DNA of 64,000 nt from NCBI GenBank assembly GCA_963837455.1, contig CAWINM010000001.1, positions 682,001 through 746,000 of the forward strand. Direction: 5' to 3'. A program made the translations under genes and the position numbers. The notes below the pieces were generated by a model. That model was not told the DNA's origin, ran no database searches, and saw only the letters and a list, made by a program, of their open reading frames with translations. Every line of letters starts with the position of its first letter. The first letter of the stretch is position 1. This DNA is from DASYQD01 sp963837455 (GTDB lineage Bacteria > Acidobacteriota > Thermoanaerobaculia > Multivoradales > JAIOJS01). Below, one piece after another: positions 33,953 through 40,528 of the stretch.

Positions 33953-35578
33953 ATGCGACCATCCACCTGCGGCATCTCCCGCTCCGCACGCCACTGCGGC
34001 CGAGGCGGCGCGGCTGCTCTCTTCGTCCTGGCGCTGGGCGTCCCCACGCTGGCTGCCGCCGCCCCGGCGATCTCGCCCGAGCAGGCGATCGCGGCGGCGC
34101 GCCGCCTCGGACCGGTCTCTTCCACGGAGGTGGGCGCCGACGACTTCCGCATCAGTGACGTCGGCGGCACCGGCGACACCAACTACCAGGCGTTGAACCC
34201 GGCGGTCGCCTACGACTCGGTCGACAACCAGTACCTGGTGGTGTGGCGGGCCGACGACAACGTCAACGGCATGGTCGACGAGGACTACGAGATCCTCGGC
34301 CAGCGGATCGACGCCGCCACGGGCGCGGAGGTCGGCGCCAACGACTTCCGCATCAGCGAGATGGCGGGCTCCGGGCCGGCCGGCGGCGCCTTCGAGCCCG
34401 CCGTCGCCTACAACCCCGACCGCAACGAGTACCTGGTGGTCTGGCATGGCGAGGGCCCCTTCCCCATGTATGCCTTCCAGGAGTATGAGATCTTCGGCCA
34501 GCGCCTCGACGCCGCCACCGGCGCCGAGGTGGGCAGCAACGACTTCCGCATCAGCGACATGGGGGGCACGAACGACAGCACCTACGGGGCATCCTCGCCG
34601 GCCGTGGTCTACAACCCGACGCGCAGCGAGTACCTGGTGGTGTGGTCGGGCGACGACAACGTCAATGGGCTCGTCAACGACGAGCTCGAGATCTTCGGCC
34701 AGCGGATCAACGCCATCACCGGCGCCGAGGTCGGCACCAACGACTTCCGCATCAGCAACATGGGCGACGCCGACAGCGCCTTCCAGGACGCCAACCGGCC
34801 CGCCGTCGCCTACAACGCGGTCGACGACGAGTACCTGGTGGTGTGGGACGGCGACGACGCCACCGGCGACATGGTCGACAACGAGCTCGAGATCTTCGGC
34901 CAGCGGCTCGACGGCGCGACCGGTGGCGAGCTCGGCGCCGACGACTTCCGCATCAGCACCCAGGGCCCTGCCGGTGACACCAGCTACCTCGCCGTCGAGC
35001 CGGCCGTCGCCTTCGACCCCGTCGAGGATCAGTACCTGGTGGTGTGGACCGGCACGCAGGTGGTCGGCCCCGGCGGCTCCGAGCTCGAGATCTTCGGCCA
35101 GCGCCTCGATGCCAGCGGCGCCGAGATCGGCACCCACGACATGCGCCTCACCGACGTCGGGCCCGAAGCGATCGGCTGGGACGCCAACATGGCGGGCGTC
35201 GCCTACGTGCCGGCGCTCCACCAGTACCTGGTGTCGTTCCGTGCCGACGACGACGACGGCGTGCACGTCATCGCCGAGCTCGATGCCTTCGTGCAGGCGG
35301 TCGACGCGGCCACCGGTGCCGAGGTGGGACCCCACGACTACCGGGTGAGCGACATGGGGCCGACCGGCACCAACCTCTACTCGGCGGCATTTCCCGCCAT
35401 CGCCTGCGGGGCACCGAGCGGCGAGTGTCTGATCGTCTGGCGCGGCGACGACGACACCGGCGGCCTCGTCGACAACGAGTGGGAGATCTTCGGGCAGCGC
35501 TACGTGTCGCAGCTGGCGCTGCTCGTCGACGGCTTCGAGGGCGGCGACCTCGGCGCCTGGAGTGTGGCCGTGCCCTGA
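33953..35578 (+). CDS. Secreted seven-repeat protein (beta-propeller-like)
   Basis: 541 residues from ATG at 33953, with AGGAGG 7 bases upstream. Signal peptide at about residues 20-36 (ALFVLALGVPTLAAAAP). About seven tandem repeats of roughly 66 residues follow, each with EVGxNDFRISDMG, PAVAYNP..EYLVVWxGDDN and ELEIFGQRLDAATGAEVG. Seven imperfect units would fit a beta-propeller, but no fold was computed. The last unit is degenerate and lacks GQRLDAATG. The C-terminal end DGFEGGDLGAWSVAVP looks like a short tail. It is flanked by a duplicated segment (33663-33810 and 35620-35765), as if inserted between the HD gene and fmdB. Function unknown; extracellular binding is plausible. Confidence 0.85.
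   Translation: MRPSTCGISRSARHCGRGGAAALFVLALGVPTLAAAAPAISPEQAIAAARRLGPVSSTEVGADDFRISDVGGTGDTNYQALNPAVAYDSVDNQYLVVWRADDNVNGMVDEDYEILGQRIDAATGAEVGANDFRISEMAGSGPAGGAFEPAVAYNPDRNEYLVVWHGEGPFPMYAFQEYEIFGQRLDAATGAEVGSNDFRISDMGGTNDSTYGASSPAVVYNPTRSEYLVVWSGDDNVNGLVNDELEIFGQRINAITGAEVGTNDFRISNMGDADSAFQDANRPAVAYNAVDDEYLVVWDGDDATGDMVDNELEIFGQRLDGATGGELGADDFRISTQGPAGDTSYLAVEPAVAFDPVEDQYLVVWTGTQVVGPGGSELEIFGQRLDASGAEIGTHDMRLTDVGPEAIGWDANMAGVAYVPALHQYLVSFRADDDDGVHVIAELDAFVQAVDAATGAEVGPHDYRVSDMGPTGTNLYSAAFPAIACGAPSGECLIVWRGDDDTGGLVDNEWEIFGQRYVSQLALLVDGFEGGDLGAWSVAVP
34125..35520 (+). repeat. Seven tandem repeats of about 200 bases within the secreted protein gene
   Basis: Units start near 34126, 34325, 34524, 34723, 34926, 35125 and 35322 at the conserved GAGGTCGGC..GACTTCCGCATC. 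Neighbouring units differ mostly at silent and loop positions, so duplication is not very recent. Confidence 0.8.
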
Positions 35579-35583
35579 GCTCC

Positions 35584-35603
35584 GGCCACGCGCCGGCGTG
35601 GCC
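35584..35603 (+). terminator. Hairpin after the seven-repeat gene
   Basis: GGCCACGC, loop GCCG, GCGTGGCC: a perfect 8-bp stem 6 bases after the stop codon. No T-run, so termination is only probable. Confidence 0.45.
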
Positions 35604-35619
35604 ACCGGTAGTGGCGTGG

Positions 35620-35727
35620 CCGCTCGGGCGCCACGTCCCCCTCGACGAGCCGGCGCTGTTGGTGGAGACGCCTTCGCCCTGCCGGGAGGCGCCGGTGCCG
35701 CTGCCCTGTCTGCAGCCCGAGGATTGA
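35620..35727 (+). pseudogene. Decayed duplicate of the HD nuclease C-terminal tail
   Basis: Read in frame this gives PLGRHVPLDEP...PVPLPCLQPED followed by a stop; the HD gene ends PLGRQVFLGEP...VPLPGLLSED followed by a stop. The DNA matches well too: over 33 bases at the start (33663 vs 35620) the two copies differ at about five positions, and around the stop codon 25 bases are identical (33772-33796 region vs 35717-35741). The resemblance then runs on into the beginning of the fmdB 3' end. It is a fragment with no start codon, so not expressed as such. Confidence 0.7.
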
Positions 35728-35749
35728 CGCCCGGCGCCGGGTTGTCGGG

Positions 35750-36133
35750 TCAGCCGTCGCTGGAGCCCGAACCGCTCGAACCCGCACCGCCGGATCCCGA
35801 GCCGCCCGGGCTCGCACTGGCACTGGCGCTGCCGCTGGAACCGTCGCCCCCGGCGGCCTTGCTCTCGCCGCCGCCCTTGGCCTCGCTCTTCGACGGCTCC
35901 GCTTTGCTGTCGCCGCCGTCGCCCTTGCTGCCGCCGCTCGGCGCGCCTCCCGACTTGCGCGCGTAGTCGGTCACGTACCAGCCCGAGCCCTTGAACTGCA
36001 CGGCCGGGGACGACAGCAGCCGCTTGAGCGGTCCGCCGCAGAGCTCACAGACGGTGAGCGGCGGGTCGGCCATCTTCTGCAGCACCTCACTGCGGGTGCC
36101 GCACTGCTGGCACTGGTACTCGTAGAGGGCCAT
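35750..36133 (-). CDS. FmdB-family zinc ribbon protein
   Basis: 127 residues. N-terminus MALYEYQCQQCGTRSEVLQ with CQQC, then CELCGGPLKRLLSSPAVQFK: the two CxxC pairs and the FKGSGWYVTDY block of the FmdB/zinc ribbon family. The remaining 65 residues are a Gly/Ser/Ala/Lys-rich low-complexity tail, much longer than usual (family about 75-110 residues). Function of FmdB proteins is unclear; a regulatory or RNA/DNA-binding role has been suggested. It follows the DUF4388 gene at 6 bases and ends facing the repeat-protein gene. Confidence 0.88.
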   Translation of the reverse strand: MALYEYQCQQCGTRSEVLQKMADPPLTVCELCGGPLKRLLSSPAVQFKGSGWYVTDYARKSGGAPSGGSKGDGGDSKAEPSKSEAKGGGESKAAGGDGSSGSASASASPGGSGSGGAGSSGSGSSDG

Positions 36134-36139
36134 CGATGC

Positions 36140-36937
36140 TCAGCTCGGGGTGCCGCCGGGCTCGGTGCGCAGGCGCAGCTTCACCACCCCCGGGCGCTCG
36201 GCGACGCGGCGGCGGATCAGCCGCAGCACGTGCAAGGCGTAGATGATGCGCGCGTTCTCGGCCGGCGAGTAGGGGCCACTGGTGCACACGTCGTAGAGGG
36301 TGCGCCTGCCGTCGACGAGGCGCAGCAGCCCCAGCTCGGGCTCCTCCATCGCCACCTCGATGAGGTCCTCGGTGCGCCAGATGGGCTCGAACACGGTCTC
36401 CTTGCGCCCCAGCCGCGCGACCATGGCCTTGGCGTCGGGGGCGCGCTTGACGCCCTGCAGGATCACCTGCCGCATCGGCAGGTAGATGCGCACCATGTCG
36501 GCTTCCTCGAAGTCGCCGATGGAGAAGGCGACCTCACCCTCCTCCCAGGCGAACAGGCTCCACATCACCGACCGCATCTGCTCCTGGATCGCCTCGTAGA
36601 GCTGTGCCGGCGACAGCACGCCGTGCTCGATGAGCAGCTCGCCGTGCCGCTTGTCGGGGCTGGTGGAGCGGATCTCGTCGGTGAGCGTGTACTGCTCGGC
36701 GGTGATGCGACCGCTGGCGCGCAGGTAGCTGCCGAGGCTGTCCTGACGGTCGGTGGAGGCCGCATGCACCACTGCCCCGTCACGCAGGAAGACGCGCTTG
36801 AGGAGTCCGGCGTGATGGCACTCGACCACCCCGGGGACCCGGTGCAGGTAGACCGTGTACAGCATCTCCGGCAGCGAGGTCTGACCGAGCTCGCCGCGAT
36901 ACTGGTACCGTCGGGGCTGTTGGTCGGCGTCTGCCAT
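36140..36937 (-). CDS. DUF4388 (PatA N-terminal-like) domain protein
   Basis: 265 residues from ATG at 36937. Begins with RYQYRGELGQTSLPEMLYTV and RVPGVVECHHAGLLKRVFLRDG, the DUF4388/PatA pattern, then HGELLIEHGVLSPAQLYEAI and SVMWSLFAWEEGEVAFSIGD, typical of the long form. It is cytoplasmic and often found in two-component or chemotaxis-type regulation; catalytic residues are not expected. The longer open frame to 37423 runs into the divergent moeA promoter region and was rejected. A TATACT -10 element sits at 36982-36977. Confidence 0.85.
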   Translation of the reverse strand: MADADQQPRRYQYRGELGQTSLPEMLYTVYLHRVPGVVECHHAGLLKRVFLRDGAVVHAASTDRQDSLGSYLRASGRITAEQYTLTDEIRSTSPDKRHGELLIEHGVLSPAQLYEAIQEQMRSVMWSLFAWEEGEVAFSIGDFEEADMVRIYLPMRQVILQGVKRAPDAKAMVARLGRKETVFEPIWRTEDLIEVAMEEPELGLLRLVDGRRTLYDVCTSGPYSPAENARIIYALHVLRLIRRRVAERPGVVKLRLRTEPGGTPS

Positions 36938-36976
36938 CGGAAGGTCGCCACGCTCTCCAGCGGAACGGAATCTAGG

Positions 36977-36982
36977 AGTATA
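36977..36982 (-). promoter_or_regulatory. -10 element TATACT for the DUF4388-fmdB operon
   Basis: TATACT on the minus strand, 40 bases before the ATG at 36937, leaving a short leader that contains GGAGAG. No clear -35. Identical hexamers precede two other genes nearby. Confidence 0.45.
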
Positions 36983-37023
36983 CCGCGACCGTCGGCGAGG
37001 GTCGCGGCGCGAGAACGGAGGTC

Positions 37024-38244
37024 GTGCTGAGCCCTGAGCGAGGGATCCCCCCCGAGACGGCTTGGGAGCGGCTGCTGCCCCTCCTGGCGCCCCTACCCAC
37101 GCGGTGGGTGTCGAGGAGAGCGGCGGCCGGGCGGGCGCTTGCCGAGTCGCTGCACGCCGTGGTGGACGTCCCCTTCGCCGACGTCTCGGCGATGGACGGC
37201 TACGCCCTCGGCGGCGAGGTCGCACCCGGCGAGCGGCGGCCGGTGGCCGGCCTCGTCGCCGCCGGCGACCGGCCCGGGCTTCGTCCTGCCGCCGGCGCGC
37301 GCGGTGCGCATCATGACCGGCGCCCCGGTGCCCGTCGGCGCCGACCGCGTGGTGCCGTCGAGGACACCGACGGCGGCGAGCGCGAGGTGGTGGTGCGCGT
37401 CGCCTCCGAGCGCCGGCGCGCACATCCGCCGGCGGGGCGAGGTCCTCGCCCGCGGCGACCGGCTGCTCCCGCGCCGGCGCCGTCCTCGACGCCGGCGCCC
37501 TGGCCCTGCTCGCCGCCCACGGCCACCGCCGCGGTGGCGTCCACCGGGCGCCGCGGGTGGCGCATCGTCACCACCGGCGACGAGGTGGTGCCGCCCGACG
37601 CCGAGCCCGGGCCCGGCCAGCTCCGCGACAGCCACACCGACTTCCTGCTCGCCGCCGGCGCCGCCGCTCGGCCTGGCGCCGGTCCACCTCGGCATCGCCC
37701 CCGACCGCGCCGACGCCTCGCCGCTCTGGTCGAGCGCGGCCTCGCCGCCGACGTCCTGCTCCTCTGCGGCGGCGTCTCGCGCCGGCGAGTTCGACTTCGT
37801 CGAGGAGGTGCTCGCCGGCTTCGGCTGCCGCGCCGCTCTTCGACGCCGTCGCCATCCAGCCCGGCAAGCCGGTGGTGGCGGCGCGTCCATCCCCGGCGGC
37901 CTGGTCTTCGGCCTTCCCGGCAACCCGGCCTCGGTGATGGTCACCTTCTGGCTCTTGGTGCGGCCGGCGCTGCGCCGGCTGCTGGGCCACCCCGACGGCT
38001 ATCTCGGGGGCGCCATCGCCGGCGAGCTGGCGGCGCCGGCGCCGGGCGCCAAGGGGCGCGACCGCTTCCTGCCGGCCGAGCTCGCTGGGCGCGATGGACG
38101 GGCGCATGGTGACGCCGATCGCCTCCAAGGGCTCGCACGACCTGGCCGCCTACGCGCCGCGGCAACGCGCTCGTCCGGGTCGCCGGCGGCTCCGCGCGCG
38201 GCGGCCGCGGCCGGCAGCGCTGCCTGGCGCTGCCGATCGGGTGA
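37024..38244 (+). pseudogene. moeA: Molybdopterin molybdotransferase MoeA (twelve frame breaks)
   Basis: Starts at GTG 37024 (VLSPERGIPPETAWERLLPL). MoeA motifs survive in changing frames: VPFADVSAMDGYAL, VRIMTGAPVPVGADRVV, TTGDEVV, SHTDFLL, LLLCGGVS, EFDFVEEVL, AIQPGKPV, VFGLPGNPASVMV and GRMVTPIASKGSHDLAAYA. Breaks lie near 37277, 37357 (-1), 37412, 37470, 37561, 37665, 37713 (-1), 37781, 37833, 37877 (-1), 38092 and 38154; the rest are +1. Repaired, the coding length is 1215 bases, 404 residues plus stop, an exact codon multiple and normal for MoeA. The enzyme inserts molybdate into molybdopterin-AMP. All breaks are single bases in GC-rich context; error is more likely than decay, but clustering is extreme. 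Confidence 0.8.
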
Positions 38245-38285
38245 CGAGCCCGACGACGTGGCCGGGCACGGGTAGAATCCCGTGC

Positions 38286-38385
38286 GGAAGCGCTCGGGGG
38301 CTGGTGCCTCCCGCGGTCTTCAAAACCGTAGTCCCGGGCCGGTTCCGGTTCGGGGGGTGGGTTCGATTCCCATGCGCTTCCGCCA
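38286..38385 (+). tRNA. selC: tRNA-Sec (anticodon UCA)
   Basis: Extended 8-bp acceptor stem GGAAGCGC (38286-38293) with GCGCTTCC (38374-38381), discriminator G at 38382 and an encoded CCA at 38383-38385. A 6-bp D stem (GGGGGC with GCCTCC), anticodon arm with CTTCAAA loop giving UCA, a very long variable arm, and a T-arm GGTTCGATTCC-type loop. All are diagnostic of bacterial tRNA-Sec, which is about 95-100 nt long. Decodes UGA as selenocysteine with SelA, SelB and SelD, none of which is in the window. A possible -10 (TAGAAT, 38273-38278) lies just upstream. Confidence 0.95.
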
Positions 38386-38468
38386 CCTCCGCGACCCCAT
38401 GGCGTGCCGCGGCGATGCGGCCCGGGCCGCATCGCCGGCTCCGGCGCGGCGGGGGACCGCCGCCCCCT

Positions 38469-39146
38469 TCAGGTCACGCGGGCCAGGTTGCGCTGGTTCC
38501 CGGTGAGGCGGTTGAAGGCGCAACCGGCGTGGTACCAGTGCAGCAGGTGCGCCTCGTGCAGCGCCCGCGACCAGTAGCGCAACCCGCGCGGCGTCGCCGC
38601 CGGTGCCGGCGAGCAACGCGCATCGATTCCGAGGCCGCGCGCGAGCGCGGAGACCCGCGCCAGGTGCAGTGGGTCGGAGACCACCAGTAGCCGGTGCCAC
38701 CCCTGGTGGCGCAGCGTCTCGCGCACGTTAGCGAGGTTCTCGAGGGTGTGATGCGAGCCGCCCTCGCAGAGGATCGCCACCGCCGGCACGCCGAGGCCCA
38801 GCAGGTGCTCGCGTCCGGCCGCGGCCTCGGTGCGGGTGGCGTCGCCGGTGAGCCCGCCGGCGACGATCAGCCGGGGCGCGAGGCCGGCGCGGTAGAGCTC
38901 GGCCGCGTGCTCGAGGCGGGCGGCGAACACCGTCGTCGGCCGGTCGGCGCGCAGGACACGGCCGACGACGAGGATGGCATCAGCAGGCTCGCGCTCGTCG
39001 CGACGCGAGAACCCGATGACCTGCCGCAGCCGCATGAGCACCGGGATACCGAGGCCGAACAGCTCGAGCAGCACGGCGATGCCGAGCGCCGAGAGAGCTC
39101 CGGGGCCCAGGTAGTCGGACCAGCGCTGCGAGACGTGCCGGGGCAT
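38469..39146 (-). CDS. YdcF/DUF218 family membrane protein
   Basis: 225 residues from ATG at 39146 (MPRHVSQ). A hydrophobic helix near residues 13-35, then the DUF218 core: ADAILVVGRVLRADRPTTVF, LYRAGLAPRLIVAGGLTG, VPAVAILCEGGSHHTLENL and LLVVSDPLHLARVSALARGL. YdcF/SanA-type proteins are linked to envelope integrity; activity is undefined. A start 13 codons upstream was rejected because it would include the TATACT element at 39170-39165, which fits a promoter with a roughly 12-base leader. The end lies close to the selC gene. Confidence 0.82.
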   Translation of the reverse strand: MPRHVSQRWSDYLGPGALSALGIAVLLELFGLGIPVLMRLRQVIGFSRRDEREPADAILVVGRVLRADRPTTVFAARLEHAAELYRAGLAPRLIVAGGLTGDATRTEAAAGREHLLGLGVPAVAILCEGGSHHTLENLANVRETLRHQGWHRLLVVSDPLHLARVSALARGLGIDARCSPAPAATPRGLRYWSRALHEAHLLHWYHAGCAFNRLTGNQRNLARVT

Positions 39147-39164
39147 GAGGTGAAACGCACGAGG

Positions 39165-39170
39165 AGTATA
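39165..39170 (-). promoter_or_regulatory. -10 element TATACT for the YdcF gene
   Basis: TATACT read on the minus strand, 18 bases before the chosen ATG. It decides the start choice for this gene. No clear -35. Confidence 0.45.
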
Positions 39171-39194
39171 GACCCGCCACAGCACCCTCGCGGC

Positions 39195-40517
39195 TCAGGA
39201 GCTCACCTGGCCGCGGAACAGCCCCAGGCTGCCGCCACCGCTCCACCCCGGGAAGATGGCTGCCGCGTCGGTGACACCCAGGTGGCGGGCCGCCACCTCG
39301 GCGAAGACGGCGCGGAAGTCGGTGCTCACCGGCAGGTCGCGCCCATCGTAGAGGTCGCCGCTGCCGAGCGCGGGCAAGCGGCCGTGGACACGCCCGCCGG
39401 CGACCCGGTTGCCGAGCAGGAAGAGGCAGGAGCCGTGACCGTGGTCGGTGCCGCCCGAGCCGTTCTCGCGCACCGTGCGCCCGAACTCGGTCATGGTGAG
39501 CAGCACGACGTCGTCCTGGTAGCCGCCGAGGTCGGTCCAGAAGGCGGCGATCGCCAGCGCCAGGTCGGTGGCGCTGCGCGCGAAGCTCCCCCGCGCCGTC
39601 CCCTGCTGCACGTGAGTGTCCCAGCCACCGCTCTCGGTGAAGGCGACCTCGAGCCCGAGGTTCGCCTTGACCAGAAAGGCGACCTGTTCGAGCGCCGCCC
39701 CCAGCGGGCTCCGCGGGTAGCGGGCCCCGGAGGCAGGGCGATAGGAGGCGAGGTCGGCGCGCGTGAGCAGGTCGACGGCCTCGAAGGTCTCCTTGCCGGT
39801 CTGTCGCAAGAGCAGCTGCGAGGTCCCGGCGTACAGCTCCTCGAAGCCCGTGCCGGCGGCTCGCGCCACCTCCGGAGCCCCCGGCAGGCGCACGCGGAAG
39901 GACGCCAGGTCGGTCACCGCGAGCGCCGGTACCGGCCCGGCGAGCGAGCGCGGCAGCGCCGGCGCCATCGCCACGGCGCGGAAGGGCGAGGTCCCACGTA
40001 CCGCTGCCGAGGCCTCGTGCCCGAGCTCTCCGGCGACGCGGTTGAGCCACCCCGAAGTCGTCCCCTTGCGTCCCGGCGTGCCCGTCTCCATGTAGTCCTG
40101 GGCATCGAAGTGGGAGCGAGTGGGGTCGGGCGAGCCCACCGCATGCACCACCGCGCAGCGCCCGTCGCGCCACAGCGGCAGCAGCGGCGCCAAGGCCGGA
40201 TGGAGGCCAAACTCGCCGCCGAGGTCGAGCAGGCGCTCGTCCCCTACCGCCGTACGCGCCGCCGTCATCGCCAGCCGCGGGCGCAGCGCCCGCAGCGCCG
40301 CGTCGTCGAGCGGCGAAACCGCCATCAGGCCGTCCATGGCGCCGCGCTGGAAGATGGTCACCAGGACGCGGCGACGTTGGAACGGGCCTGGCGCCGCCGC
40401 GGCGTACGCCGCCCGCTGCAGGAAGAGCGGCCCGACGCCGAGCGAGCCGAAGCCCACCGAGAGCAGGGCGACGCCTCCGCCCTTGAGGAAGACGCGACGG
40501 GTGCAGGTCTCACACAT
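39195..40517 (-). CDS. DUF1501 family exported protein
   Basis: 440 residues from ATG at 40517. N-terminus MCETCTRRVFLKGGGVALLS is a Tat signal (RRVFLKGGG), and the mature part has DUF1501 motifs: VLVTIFQRGAMDGLMAVSPL, HPALAPLLPLWRDGRCAVV, RSHFDAQDYMETGTPG, NLGLEVAFTESGGWDTHV, VVLLTMTEFGRTVRENGSGG and TDHGHGSCLFLLGN. DUF1501 proteins are almost always encoded with DUF1800 proteins, as here 11 bases downstream of that gene; the pair is thought to be exported and to act on an unknown substrate. A much longer open frame reaching 41120 is a shadow across the DUF1800 gene. Confidence 0.92.
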   Translation of the reverse strand: MCETCTRRVFLKGGGVALLSVGFGSLGVGPLFLQRAAYAAAAPGPFQRRRVLVTIFQRGAMDGLMAVSPLDDAALRALRPRLAMTAARTAVGDERLLDLGGEFGLHPALAPLLPLWRDGRCAVVHAVGSPDPTRSHFDAQDYMETGTPGRKGTTSGWLNRVAGELGHEASAAVRGTSPFRAVAMAPALPRSLAGPVPALAVTDLASFRVRLPGAPEVARAAGTGFEELYAGTSQLLLRQTGKETFEAVDLLTRADLASYRPASGARYPRSPLGAALEQVAFLVKANLGLEVAFTESGGWDTHVQQGTARGSFARSATDLALAIAAFWTDLGGYQDDVVLLTMTEFGRTVRENGSGGTDHGHGSCLFLLGNRVAGGRVHGRLPALGSGDLYDGRDLPVSTDFRAVFAEVAARHLGVTDAAAIFPGWSGGGSLGLFRGQVSS

Positions 40518-40528
40518 GGCAGGCTCCC

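Noticed and set aside
34125..35520. CRISPR array
   Set aside because: The repeats are about 200 bases, coding, in frame and without spacers.
37024..38244. moeA as a selenoprotein or programmed frameshift gene
   Set aside because: Twelve breaks in both directions with no slippery sequence pattern or SECIS-like position; programmed shifts do not occur at this density.
38000..38500. Integrated element at tRNA-Sec
   Set aside because: No integrase, no direct repeat of the tRNA 3' end, and the neighbours are ordinary chromosomal genes.
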